This document shows, in pieces, positions 15,453 to 22,636 of a stretch of 37,687 bases of DNA; positions within the stretch are counted from its first letter, which is position 1, and the number at the start of each line of letters is the position of its first letter. Position numbers and translations under genes: made by a program. The stretch lies in NCBI GenBank assembly GCA_031551625.1, contig JAVBNJ010000124.1, forward strand, positions 1 through 37,687. The letters run 5' to 3'. The notes below the pieces were generated by a model. It saw only the letters and a program-made list of their open reading frames with translations, searched no databases and was not told the origin of the DNA. This DNA comes from JAVBNJ01 sp031551625 (lineage in GTDB: Bacteria; Bacteroidota; Bacteroidia; Bacteroidales; UBA932).

Positions 15453-16466
15453 ATGAATATCCCAACATATACAATTAGCACAAAAGCGATTGATTTGGTT
15501 GCACGAATCGCCGAAAAGCTTGGCGAGATACGGGGTGCGGGCGAATATAGCCGCAATCTGCGTTTGCGAAAAATCAACCGCCTGCGCTCTATTCAGTCTT
15601 CTTTGGCCATTGAAAACAATACGCTTTCGCTGGGACAGGTTACCGATATTATAGACGGAAAAAGAGTGTTGGGCTTGCCACACGAAATTCAGGAAGTGAA
15701 AAATTCGTATTTGGCTTATGAGCATTTACTCGAATATGATCCCTATAAAGTCAAGGATTTTCTGAAAGCGCACCAATTTATGACTGCCGACCTGGTTAAA
15801 GACCCGGGGCATTTTCGTTCGCAGGGTGTTGGCGTATTTGCAGGCTCGCAACTGGTGCATGCTGGTGCAGATTACCGGTTTGTTCCGCAGTTGATGACCG
15901 ATTTGTTTGCTTGGGCGAAGAAAACCGATGTACACCCACTTATCAAAAGTGCTATTGTTCATTTTGAAATCGAATTTATCCATCCGTTTATGGATGGCAA
16001 TGGGCGAATAGGGCGGTTGTGGCAAACGTTGATTCTTTCCAAATGGAACGAACTTTTTGCATGGCTTCCTGTGGAAACAGTGGTTTATGAAAACCAACAA
16101 GGCTATTACGATGCCTTGCAAACAGCGGGGCAGACAGCCAATTCGGAAATTTTTATTGAGTTTATGCTCCAGGCTATTTTGCAAGCATTGGAAGAATTAC
16201 CGAATAAGAAAATTACCGATATTTTTACCGATATAAATACCGATAAATTATCAAAAGTAGAATTGGAATTTTTAGAGCAAATTGCAGGCTATCTCGACAA
16301 AAATGGCGAAATAACCAATTATCGTGCCCAACTACTGACAAACAAATCGGATGTTAGCGTAAAAAAATATCTTGCCAGGTTTGTAGACCTTGGACTGTTG
16401 AAAGTCGAGGGAAAAAATAAGGGGCGAAAATATACAATCAATCAACAGGACGCACTGGAAAAATAG
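15453..16466 (+). CDS. Fic-domain AMP-transferase (class II-like) with C-terminal winged helix
   Basis: This 337-aa protein carries the Fic core motif HPFMDGNGRIGR with catalytic His177. Such enzymes usually transfer AMP from ATP to a hydroxyl on a target protein. Upstream, SLAIEN (Ser50 to Glu54/Asn55) fits the [ST]xxxE[GN] inhibitory helix, so the enzyme may be autoinhibited in cis (class II arrangement). The N-terminal region (RGAGEYSRNLRLRKINRLRS) and the GHFRSQGVGVFAG loop match the Fic/DOC family with DUF4172-like or Fic_N neighbours. The C-terminal 90 residues look like a winged helix (VSVKKYLARFVDLGLLKVEG, then KNKGRKYTI). It opens the toxin-type island upstream of mutS2. No separate antitoxin is evident. 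Target unknown. Confidence 0.9.
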   Translation: MNIPTYTISTKAIDLVARIAEKLGEIRGAGEYSRNLRLRKINRLRSIQSSLAIENNTLSLGQVTDIIDGKRVLGLPHEIQEVKNSYLAYEHLLEYDPYKVKDFLKAHQFMTADLVKDPGHFRSQGVGVFAGSQLVHAGADYRFVPQLMTDLFAWAKKTDVHPLIKSAIVHFEIEFIHPFMDGNGRIGRLWQTLILSKWNELFAWLPVETVVYENQQGYYDALQTAGQTANSEIFIEFMLQAILQALEELPNKKITDIFTDINTDKLSKVELEFLEQIAGYLDKNGEITNYRAQLLTNKSDVSVKKYLARFVDLGLLKVEGKNKGRKYTINQQDALEK

Positions 16467-16543
16467 CCGAAATAATGTATTTTTTATTATATTTGTAAAA
16501 ATACTAAAGCCGAATAGGTGGTTTAAGATTAAGAGTTCTATAA

Positions 16544-17301
16544 ATGAAAAAGATAGATAAAGCCCACAAAAAAGAATTTTTGTCCGGCTATAAGCCATTT
16601 CTACAGGATATCTTAACAAAAATCAGCATACGAGATACGAAATGCTGATGCCGGTAAGCAAGTAAACATTGTTACTTTATTGGAGTATTGGTATAGCTGT
16701 AAGCGAAAAAATACAATCGGCAGGTTGGGGCGAATCTGCTGTCGAACAACTTGCCAAAGATTTGCAAACCGAACTTCCCGGTGTTCGTGGTTTTTCGGTA
16801 CGTAATATCTGGCGAATGAAAATGTTTGCTGAATTTTATACCTCGCTTGGAGTTTCTGCCACCGTAGCGGCAGAAATTGAAACGCCACAAATTTTGGCAA
16901 CCGCGGTTACCAAATTACAGTCAAACGAAAATCAAGCAGATTTAGTTACCGCAAATTCTGCCACCGCGGTGGCAGAATTGCAAAAGCATGTATACGACTG
17001 AATTATAAATATCAATTGGGCGCACAATTGCATAATTCTCGAAAAATGCAAAGATTTGAAACAAGTTGCATTCTACTTGAAACAAACCAAAGAAAAAGGC
17101 TGGTCGAAGCTTGATTTGCTCGAAAAAATTGAACAGAACTATTTTGAAAATCATGCATTGGCGCAAAATAATTTTGAAACAGTTGTCCCGAAAACGCTAA
17201 AAGCACAAGCGGCTTGGGAATTTTTGGATGACTACAACATTGAACTTCTAAATCCCGATCAGCCCATTTCCGAGAAAACAATAGAAAATGCCATGAAATA
17301 G
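16544..17301 (+). pseudogene. DUF1016 (YhcG-type PDDEXK nuclease) gene, broken and 3'-truncated
   Basis: Translations across this stretch give a DUF1016-like N-terminal domain in pieces. It starts MKKIDKAHKKEFLSGYKPFL at 16544 and runs into TGA at 16646. The homology continues in another frame (TRYEMLMPVSK, stop TAA at 16663, then LLYWSIGIAVSEKIQSAGWG and LAKDLQTELPGVRGFSVRNI). A TGA at 16999 then interrupts HVYD*IINI before WAHNCIILEK and FYLKQTKEKGWSKLDLLEKI. The text ends at TAG 17299-17301, where a second copy of the mutS2 5' end begins, so the C-terminal PDDEXK nuclease domain is missing. I count one frameshift, two internal stops and a 3' truncation. It is almost certainly inactive. DUF1016 proteins are common in mobile and restriction-linked islands. 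Confidence 0.8.
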
Positions 17302-17307
17302 TTTGCA

Positions 17308-17496
17308 CGCGAAATGAACTATCCGCAGAACATAGAGCAGAAGTTAGCATTCGACCGCATACGCGAATAGGCGGCGCGCTATTGCGCGACCGAGAGCGGA
17401 CGGCAACGCATGCACGATGCCGAGTTCAGTACGTCGTATGGCGAGGTACTGTGGCAATTGTCGCTGACCGACGAGTTACGCACCTGCCTGTTCATG
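17308..17496 (+). pseudogene. relic of the mutS2 5' end (duplicate)
   Basis: This stretch aligns without gaps to 18343-18531, the start of the intact mutS2. From the ATG at 17314 it reads MNYPQNIEQKLAFDRIRE, then TAG where mutS2 has Trp19 (TGG). The first ~100 nt differ from mutS2 at only about 2 sites, while the next ~80 nt differ at about 21, many of them silent (for example YGEVLWQLSLTDELRTCL against YGEVVWQLSLTDELRTCL). Similarity stops at about 17496. The mosaic identity suggests recombination or gene conversion with a related allele rather than simple decay in place. Confidence 0.85.
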
Positions 17497-17540
17497 AAAA
17501 AAACGAAAGGGTTTAAAACCCTGTTAGGGTTAAAGTGTTA

Positions 17541-17583
17541 AACACCGCGCGGCTGCTCGAAATTCGGGCAACCGCGCGGTGTT
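17541..17583. terminator. strong bidirectional hairpin terminator
   Basis: AACACCGCGCGG (17541-17552) pairs with CCGCGCGGTGTT (17572-17583), with a further GCTCGAA/TTCGGGC helix inside (17555-17561 with 17563-17569). TTTTG follows on the plus strand and AACAC.. TTAAC on the other. It sits just 3' of the minus-strand hepT gene. Confidence 0.75.
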
Positions 17584-17594
17584 TTGTAGTTAGA

Positions 17595-17927
17595 CTAGTT
17601 TTTCACAGGGCTAATATCCACCAATGCATTTAACTGCACTTCCAATTCAGGTAGTTTGTGATGAATAATTTGCCAAACCTCTTCGGCATCAATCCCAAAA
17701 TAATTATGAGCTAAAATGTTTCTGAAGCCTTTTATTTTGAACCAGTCTATCTCATGCCTTGTTGCATCTAACAACTCGTCCGAGAGTTTTTCGACCATTT
17801 CGCCAATGACAATAAAATTCATCAAACTGGCGTCAAATGCCTGCGTGGTATCCAAAAAATTGTCGGCCGAAGTACACGGAGAGGCATACTGCTTAATTTT
17901 GCCAATAGCATCAAGCATATTCAACAA
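17595..17927 (-). CDS. hepT: HEPN-domain RNase toxin HepT (DUF86)
   Basis: This 110-aa protein is the HEPN toxin of a HEPN/MNT pair. The RX4HXY active-site motif is intact: Arg69, His74 and Tyr76 in RNILAHNYFGI. The conserved helix with IGEMVEKLSDELL is also present, and the length matches. In characterised pairs HepT acts as an RNase, cleaving tRNA or mRNA, and is silenced when the MNT partner adds AMP to the tyrosine of this motif. Here mntA lies 24 nt upstream on the same strand, so the two are cotranscribed. The ATG at 17927 is used. The gene ends at a strong hairpin terminator. I infer a functional type VII-like toxin; the target RNA is unknown. Confidence 0.9.
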   Translation of the reverse strand: MLNMLDAIGKIKQYASPCTSADNFLDTTQAFDASLMNFIVIGEMVEKLSDELLDATRHEIDWFKIKGFRNILAHNYFGIDAEEVWQIIHHKLPELEVQLNALVDISPVKN

Positions 17928-17951
17928 GCAGTGTGGTCTCGCAGGCTGATG

Positions 17952-18251
17952 TTATACATAAATAGCGTCGGATAAAATTTGTTGACGAAAAATAGGTTTA
18001 ATATATTTTTCCCGGCAAATGTCCACCGGAATGTGAAAAATTGCTTGTATTTCTGCTCGCAAAAATTCTTTTATGTCGGCTAAGTCAGGAGTGTTTTCTT
18101 CAAATTCGACCAATAAGTCCAAATCGCTTTCGGGCTTTTGCTCGTTACGGGCATAGGAGCCAAAAATACCTATTTTATTTAAATGATATTTTCGGCTAAT
18201 AGCTTGCTTGTTGGCCGATAAATAATGTAGAATATCGCTTTGGCTTATCAT
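17952..18251 (-). CDS. mntA: minimal nucleotidyltransferase antitoxin MntA
   Basis: This 99-aa protein is a small pol-beta-type nucleotidyltransferase. The signature GSYARNEQKPESDLDLLVEF holds Gly31-Ser32, ten residues, then Asp43-x-Asp45 (GSX10DXD), which binds the metal-nucleotide. MntA proteins of this kind neutralise HepT by AMPylating it. It precedes hepT by 24 nt in one operon. Its own promoter should lie in 18252-18312, an AT-rich stretch that also contains the divergent region before mutS2. The pair sits next to a Fic gene, so two different AMP-transferase chemistries lie within 3 kb. Confidence 0.9.
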   Translation of the reverse strand: MISQSDILHYLSANKQAISRKYHLNKIGIFGSYARNEQKPESDLDLLVEFEENTPDLADIKEFLRAEIQAIFHIPVDICREKYIKPIFRQQILSDAIYV

Positions 18252-18312
18252 ACGGGTTACAAGAATTTGAGGAATTATTAGCTACAAAGATACAATTTTT
18301 TTGACAAAAAGT

Positions 18313-18339
18313 AATCTGCGGGAGATTTTGCGTATCTTT
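18313..18339. repeat. 27-bp direct repeat, right copy flanking the toxin island
   Basis: These 27 bp are identical to 15399-15425 and end 9 bp before the mutS2 ATG. TATCTTT at its end, followed by A, is a near-consensus -7 box and may drive mutS2 with a very short leader. Confidence 0.75.
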
Positions 18340-18348
18340 ACCCGCGAA

Positions 18349-20835
18349 ATGAACTATCCGCAGAACATAGAGCAGAAGTTAGCATTCGACCGCATACGCG
18401 AATGGGCGGCGCGCTATTGCGCGACCGAAAGCGGACGGCAACGCATGCAAGAAGCGGCATTTACTACTTCATACGGCGAAGTAGTATGGCAATTGTCATT
18501 GACCGATGAATTGCGCACGTGCCTGCTGATGGAGAATACATTTCCGAATGATGGATACGTGGATGCTTCGCACTTCTTGAAAAAGCTACGGGTGCAAGGG
18601 TTGTTTCTCGATGCTACGGAGTTGTTCGATTTGAAACGCGCACTGGATACGGTGAACGATCTCCTGCAGTTTTTCAAAAAAACAAAAGACGAACAATATC
18701 CATCGCTGAAAAAACTGATTGCGCCGGTTATGCTGTACCCTGCCGTGTTGCAACGCATCGACAGTATTATCAACAAGCATGGGGCGATAAAGGATAATGC
18801 GTCGCCGGAGTTGGCACAGGTGCGCCGTGCCATTGGCGACAAGCAAACACAAGTTTCGCGCCGCATGCACCAAATTTTAAAAGCTGCGCAGGCCGATGGA
18901 TTTGTCGATGAAAGCGCCAGCGTTTCTATCCGCGACGGCCGTGCGGTAATTCCACTCCCAGCCGGAAATAAGCGGAAAGTAAAAGGGTTGGTGTACGACG
19001 AATCGGCCACGGGCAAAACCGTGTTCGTGGAGCCGATAGAAGTAATAGAACTCAACAACGAAATAAAGGAGCTGGGCTATGCCGAGCAGCGCGAAATTAT
19101 CAAAATCCTGCGCGCATTTGCCGAATTTTTACAGCCATACTTGGACGATATTATTGCGGCAACCGATTTATTAGGAGAAATAGATTTCATTCGTGCGAAA
19201 GCGCAGTGGGCAGTGGAAACCGGTGCGGTGAAACCACTCCTGAGCGATGCGCCGCAAGTGGGTTTGCAAAAAGCGCGGCACCCGTTGCTCGAAAAAACAT
19301 TGAAGAAAGAAGGTAAAATAGTTGTTCCGCTCGACTTACAGTTGACGCCCGAAAAACACATATTGTTGATTTCCGGTCCTAATGCCGGAGGTAAATCGGT
19401 GTGCCTGAAAACAACCGGACTCTTGCAATATATGCTGCAGTGCGGTTTTCTGGTTACGGCTTCGGAAAATTCCGAAATGGGCTTGTTTAACGGATTGTTT
19501 ATTGATATTGGCGATGAGCAGTCGATAGAAAACGATTTGAGCACCTATAGTTCACGTTTGCTCAATATGAAATATTTTGTGCAGAACGCCACGCCTAAAA
19601 CGTTAGTTTTGATTGACGAATTCGGCAGCGGTACCGAACCGGCAGCCGGCGGCGCTATTGCCGAAGCGGTGCTAGACAAGCTTGTCAACGAACGTGCATT
19701 TGGTGTGATTACCACGCACTATACCAATTTGAAATACTATGCCACATCGGCCGAAGGTATTATGAATGGAGCCATGTTGTTCGATGTGCAGAAGATACAG
19801 CCACTCTTCCGGCTCGAAACAGGCGCGCCGAGCAGTTCATTTGCTTTTGAACTGGCGCGCAAGATGGGGCTTCCCGAAGAGGTAATAAAAATAGCGGAAG
19901 AAAAAGCCGGTAATCAATACGTCAACATTGAGCGTAACCTTCGTAACATTGCGCGCGACAAGCGCTATTGGGAAGAGAAACGGGCACGTATCCGCCAAAC
20001 CGACAAGCACCTCGAAGATGTAACCACGCGCTACGAAAGCGAGTTGAGCGAAATACAGGCGTTACGTAAAAGCATTATCCAGCAAGCAAAGGAAGAGGCC
20101 AAACAACTATTGGCCGATGCCAACAAACGTATTGAGCGTACGATTTTCGAAATCAAGGAAGCGCAGGCCGAGAAAGAACGTACCAAACTGGCGCGGCAGC
20201 AGGTCGAAGAACTGAAAATACAACTGCGCAATGAAACCCAAGCCGAATCCGACGCTACTATTGCCCGTAAGATGGAGCAGTTGCGGCAACGGCAGGAACG
20301 TCGCGCCCAGCGCAAGCAAGAGCGTAAACAGGAAGACGTACAGGAAATAAAAACGGTTAAAGAACAACCGTTGCAGCCGGGAGATAAAGTGCGTATCAAA
20401 GGACAGGATACGGTCGGAGAACTTATCAAAATAGCAGACGAGAATGTAACAGTGGGTTTTGGTAACATTTTGATGAATGCCCGTTTAGACCAGTTGGAGC
20501 GTATATCGGTCAATGAATTCAAAAAAATCCAGAAATCGCGCCCGGCCAATTCTCCGGCAGCATCGTTCAATTTGTCGAAACGTAAATTGGAATTCAAGCC
20601 AACGATTGATGTGCGCGGGAAGCGCGTGGAAGAAGCGCTGAACGAAGTCAATCAGTTTATCGACGAAGCATTGATGGTGGGTACTTCCGAAGTGAAAATC
20701 CTGCACGGCAAAGGCAACGGCATCCTCAAGGAAGAAATCCGCAAACTGTTGCGAACGATTGGCGGCATTTCATCAATAGCTGATGAACACTTGGAATTCG
20801 GCGGCTCAGGAATTACAGTTGTGAGATTCCAGTAG
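18349..20835 (+). CDS. mutS2: endonuclease MutS2 (MutS-like ATPase with Smr domain)
   Basis: This 828-aa protein has the MutS2 layout: a core/lever region, the ABC-type ATPase with Walker A GPNAGGKSV (about 343-351), STYSSRLLNMKYFV, Walker B LVLIDEFGSGTEP (about 419-431), a long coiled coil (about 520-640), and a C-terminal Smr domain (about 750-828; DVRGKRVEEAL and HGKGNGILKEEIR). MutS2 proteins are not mismatch-repair MutS. They have been linked to suppression of recombination and, in some species, to collided-ribosome rescue. The ATG at 18349 is chosen because the duplicate at 17314 begins with the same MNYPQN. The Smr motif is DVRGKR rather than LDLRG, a mild change. The island upstream has replaced or displaced the native 5' flank. 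Confidence 0.95.
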   Translation: MNYPQNIEQKLAFDRIREWAARYCATESGRQRMQEAAFTTSYGEVVWQLSLTDELRTCLLMENTFPNDGYVDASHFLKKLRVQGLFLDATELFDLKRALDTVNDLLQFFKKTKDEQYPSLKKLIAPVMLYPAVLQRIDSIINKHGAIKDNASPELAQVRRAIGDKQTQVSRRMHQILKAAQADGFVDESASVSIRDGRAVIPLPAGNKRKVKGLVYDESATGKTVFVEPIEVIELNNEIKELGYAEQREIIKILRAFAEFLQPYLDDIIAATDLLGEIDFIRAKAQWAVETGAVKPLLSDAPQVGLQKARHPLLEKTLKKEGKIVVPLDLQLTPEKHILLISGPNAGGKSVCLKTTGLLQYMLQCGFLVTASENSEMGLFNGLFIDIGDEQSIENDLSTYSSRLLNMKYFVQNATPKTLVLIDEFGSGTEPAAGGAIAEAVLDKLVNERAFGVITTHYTNLKYYATSAEGIMNGAMLFDVQKIQPLFRLETGAPSSSFAFELARKMGLPEEVIKIAEEKAGNQYVNIERNLRNIARDKRYWEEKRARIRQTDKHLEDVTTRYESELSEIQALRKSIIQQAKEEAKQLLADANKRIERTIFEIKEAQAEKERTKLARQQVEELKIQLRNETQAESDATIARKMEQLRQRQERRAQRKQERKQEDVQEIKTVKEQPLQPGDKVRIKGQDTVGELIKIADENVTVGFGNILMNARLDQLERISVNEFKKIQKSRPANSPAASFNLSKRKLEFKPTIDVRGKRVEEALNEVNQFIDEALMVGTSEVKILHGKGNGILKEEIRKLLRTIGGISSIADEHLEFGGSGITVVRFQ

Positions 20836-20906
20836 GGCTTTTAGACCCGAATTTTACACAATTCCATTCTATATTAATTATCCTCTTTTTGTTTTTCAAA
20901 AAAATA

Positions 20907-20938
20907 TTTGCACAACCAAAAATATTTTTCTTCCTTTG
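20907..20938 (+). promoter_or_regulatory. promoter of structured RNA copy 2
   Basis: TTTG (20907-20910), 20 nt, TTCCTTTG (20931-20938). The spacing and sequence match those of copies 1 and 3, with the start region TATACGTTCTTT just downstream. Confidence 0.7.
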
Positions 20939-20944
20939 TACAAT

Positions 20945-21249
20945 TATACGTTCTTTTGGAATTTATCTTCTATAGAAATCTCGAAAATTTCAACAGTCAA
21001 TGAAGATAATACTAATTCACTGAATGACGTGGGTTTTATTTATTTCATTGACAGGTATTCGAGAACCTCTATAGGGATAGCTAAAGTCCACGTTTCTTTT
21101 TGGTCACAATTCGCATAGATTGGTACAAATAGAAGCAAAAGGCAATGATAGAAAATCGTAGCAAGGGGTTGTTGTGTTTGTTTGTTGAACCACAGATGTG
21201 GCAGATTAAAAACAGATGTCACAGATTGGAAAACAACCCCGAAGCTACA
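20945..21249 (+). ncRNA. candidate structured RNA, copy 2 (with pseudoknot)
   Basis: The same architecture as copy 1 is kept with different bases. The outer stem CTATAGA (20970-20976) pairs with TCTATAG (21068-21074). The middle stem CTCGAA (20980-20985) pairs with TTCGAG (21058-21063), where copy 1 has CTAGAA/TTCTAG. The upper stem GTCAATGAA (20996-21004) pairs with TTCATTGAC (21044-21052). The pseudoknot CGTGGGTTTT (21028-21037) pairs with AAAGTCCACG (21083-21092), two of the pairs being G-U type. Domain 2 pairs GTAGC (21158-21162) with GCTAC (21244-21248) and GGGGTTGTT (21165-21173) with AACAACCCC (21232-21240). The domain 2 loop carries an inserted interspersed repeat (21187-21229, AACCACAGATGTGGCAGATT..). 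The protein gene follows after 173 nt. Confidence 0.8.
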
Positions 21250-21271
21250 ACAGTTTGCCCGCTCATTGACG

Positions 21272-21298
21272 GATAAACTAAATAATTAGTTAAAATGA
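21272..21298 (+). repeat. conserved 27-nt leader motif shared with cassette 3
   Basis: This sequence, starting GATAAACTAAATAATTAGTT and ending AAAATGA, is identical at 33722-33748. AACTAA/TTAGTT forms a small hairpin directly before an ATG. In cassette 1 the related AGTTAACTAACT hairpin precedes the real start codon. Confidence 0.7.
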
Positions 21299-21417
21299 TT
21301 ACTCTCCGACACAAAACATGGAGCCACAGAAGTTGCTTCGTACTTCGCAATGACAACTCTGTGTCTTTGTGTCTCCGTGCCTCTGTATTCAAAAATGAAT
21401 TAACAACCAAAATATAA
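21295..21417 (+). CDS. possible 40-codon upstream reading frame
   Basis: An ATG placed right after the conserved leader hairpin opens a 40-codon frame that ends 4 nt before the real start at 21422. Its sequence runs through interspersed repeat, so the peptide itself is not conserved (cassette 3 has a different 17-residue frame at the same place). It could be an accident of repeat insertion after an ancestral start codon, or a coupling frame. Confidence 0.25.
   Translation: MITLRHKTWSHRSCFVLRNDNSVSLCLRASVFKNELTTKI
21332..21354 (-). repeat. GTCATTGCGAG interspersed element (inverted copy)
   Basis: The reverse complement reads GTCATTGCGAAGTACGAAGC followed by AAC, one of three copies in the window (others 7160-7182 and 37463-37485). 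The ATTGC/GCAAT ends can pair. CTGTGTCTTTGTGTCTCCGT-like repeat flanks it. Confidence 0.7.
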
Positions 21418-21421
21418 TAAT

Positions 21422-22624
21422 ATGAAAAAATTCTTTTCCCTTTTCATTGGTATAATGTGGGCTTCTGTGCTCGTTGCTGCCAATTGCGTGTCGGTAAAGC
21501 AAATTGCCACCGATTATAAAAACAACAAAGTAACCGTGGACATTACCTGGTCGGCCGGGTGTACCGGCGATGCCAGCAATCATCGTAATACGGTGTGGGT
21601 GTTTGTTGATTACCGTACAATAACAGGCGGTGTTAAAAGTTCTATATGGAACCGTGCCATTGTCAGCGCCACTTCGGCAGGAACCGTTGTTGACTCCGGT
21701 ACTAGTAAAGGAATTCTGGTATATGGTGCTAGCAGCACTACCCAGCGTGTGACACTTACGTTAAGTAGTATGCCTACCCAATACGATTGGTGTGCATTTG
21801 CCACAGACTATCCGCCGAATGTAACAGCTGACGGCGGTGCTTATGCATTTAAAGGAACTCCTCCGTTTATTTTAACAGCTGCGGATGGAATAACTAAACA
21901 AATAGTTTCAGGAAAAACATTGGCAATAGCAGCATTGACTATTGCTCCAAAAACATTGACGGATGCGACTGGTTGTCCCGGTACATTTTGTCCTTATACA
22001 GGTGGCGATTTATTGATTGATGTTTCGCATGCTTGCCGGTTACGCACAAGCGGTGCTAAAAATTGGGAAGCTTGGATAAAAGACACACGTGACAATGAAT
22101 TGTACAGGATTGTATTGATGCCCGATAATAAATGGTGGCTGGCGCAAAATGTAAAGTTAGCCTCCTATAATAGTATAACTGTTGGTGCAATAGTTAATGG
22201 CTGCTCCAAAGATGAATGCGGACGGAGGTACAGCAGTTGCAGCGAAGTGTTTGGTGCGTATGGTGGTACAAGTGGCTCGAGTGGAAATGTACAAGGAATA
22301 TGCCCCGGAGGTTGGCTATTGCCGGTTAGGGGAACATTTGGGACAATGGTAGGTGCTATAGGATCCTCAGCGGGAGCTGCTTTAAGATGCTATAATAGCT
22401 CTTGCTCGCCTATTAGCGATACTTATGGCTGGGCTTCGCTTTTCGGAACAGAGAATGGAGTAGTATATCCCAATTACTCGCTCTGGTATACAAATGATGC
22501 CGGAAGGGAAGATGGTTTTACAATAGATGGGGATGGAGGTGGATATCCCTCTTGTAATCTTTGGAGTATTTCAAATGACGGTGAATGCCAATGGGCACTG
22601 GTCAGGTGTTATCGTGCACTATAA
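21422..22624 (+). CDS. secreted protein, cassette 2: conserved N-terminal domain plus FISUMP domain
   Basis: This 400-aa protein has a clean signal peptide (about 1-20, ending LVAAN). The N-terminal domain (about 20-150) matches those of cassettes 1 and 3: VKQIATDYKNNKVTVDITWS, HRNTVWVFVDYRTITGG and YDWCAFATDYPPN. The linker LTDATGCPG is at about 179-187. The C-terminal part (about 195-400) is a clear FISUMP-type domain: WEAWIKDTRDNELYRIVLMP, then DNKWWLAQNVK, a GICPGGWLLPVRGTFG motif and a C-terminal ALVRCYRAL. FISUMP domains are found in exported or surface proteins of Fibrobacter and Bacteroidetes; function is unknown. It is 3' of structured RNA copy 2 and convergent with the ABC1-kinase operon, only 12 bp apart. 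Confidence 0.8.
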   Translation: MKKFFSLFIGIMWASVLVAANCVSVKQIATDYKNNKVTVDITWSAGCTGDASNHRNTVWVFVDYRTITGGVKSSIWNRAIVSATSAGTVVDSGTSKGILVYGASSTTQRVTLTLSSMPTQYDWCAFATDYPPNVTADGGAYAFKGTPPFILTAADGITKQIVSGKTLAIAALTIAPKTLTDATGCPGTFCPYTGGDLLIDVSHACRLRTSGAKNWEAWIKDTRDNELYRIVLMPDNKWWLAQNVKLASYNSITVGAIVNGCSKDECGRRYSSCSEVFGAYGGTSGSSGNVQGICPGGWLLPVRGTFGTMVGAIGSSAGAALRCYNSSCSPISDTYGWASLFGTENGVVYPNYSLWYTNDAGREDGFTIDGDGGGYPSCNLWSISNDGECQWALVRCYRAL

Positions 22625-22636
22625 AATATAACGAAC

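Noticed and set aside
17508..17536. GGGTTTAAAACCC-type repeat as part of a transposon end
   Set aside because: A similar TAACAGGGTTT string occurs at 33221-33236, but there are no matching terminal inverted repeats, target-site duplications or transposase, so it is only an interspersed fragment.
20936..21118. A 60-codon plus-strand frame over RNA copy 2, and a 69-codon minus-strand frame over copy 1
   Set aside because: The frames are not kept between the three copies, while base pairing is, so they are not genes.
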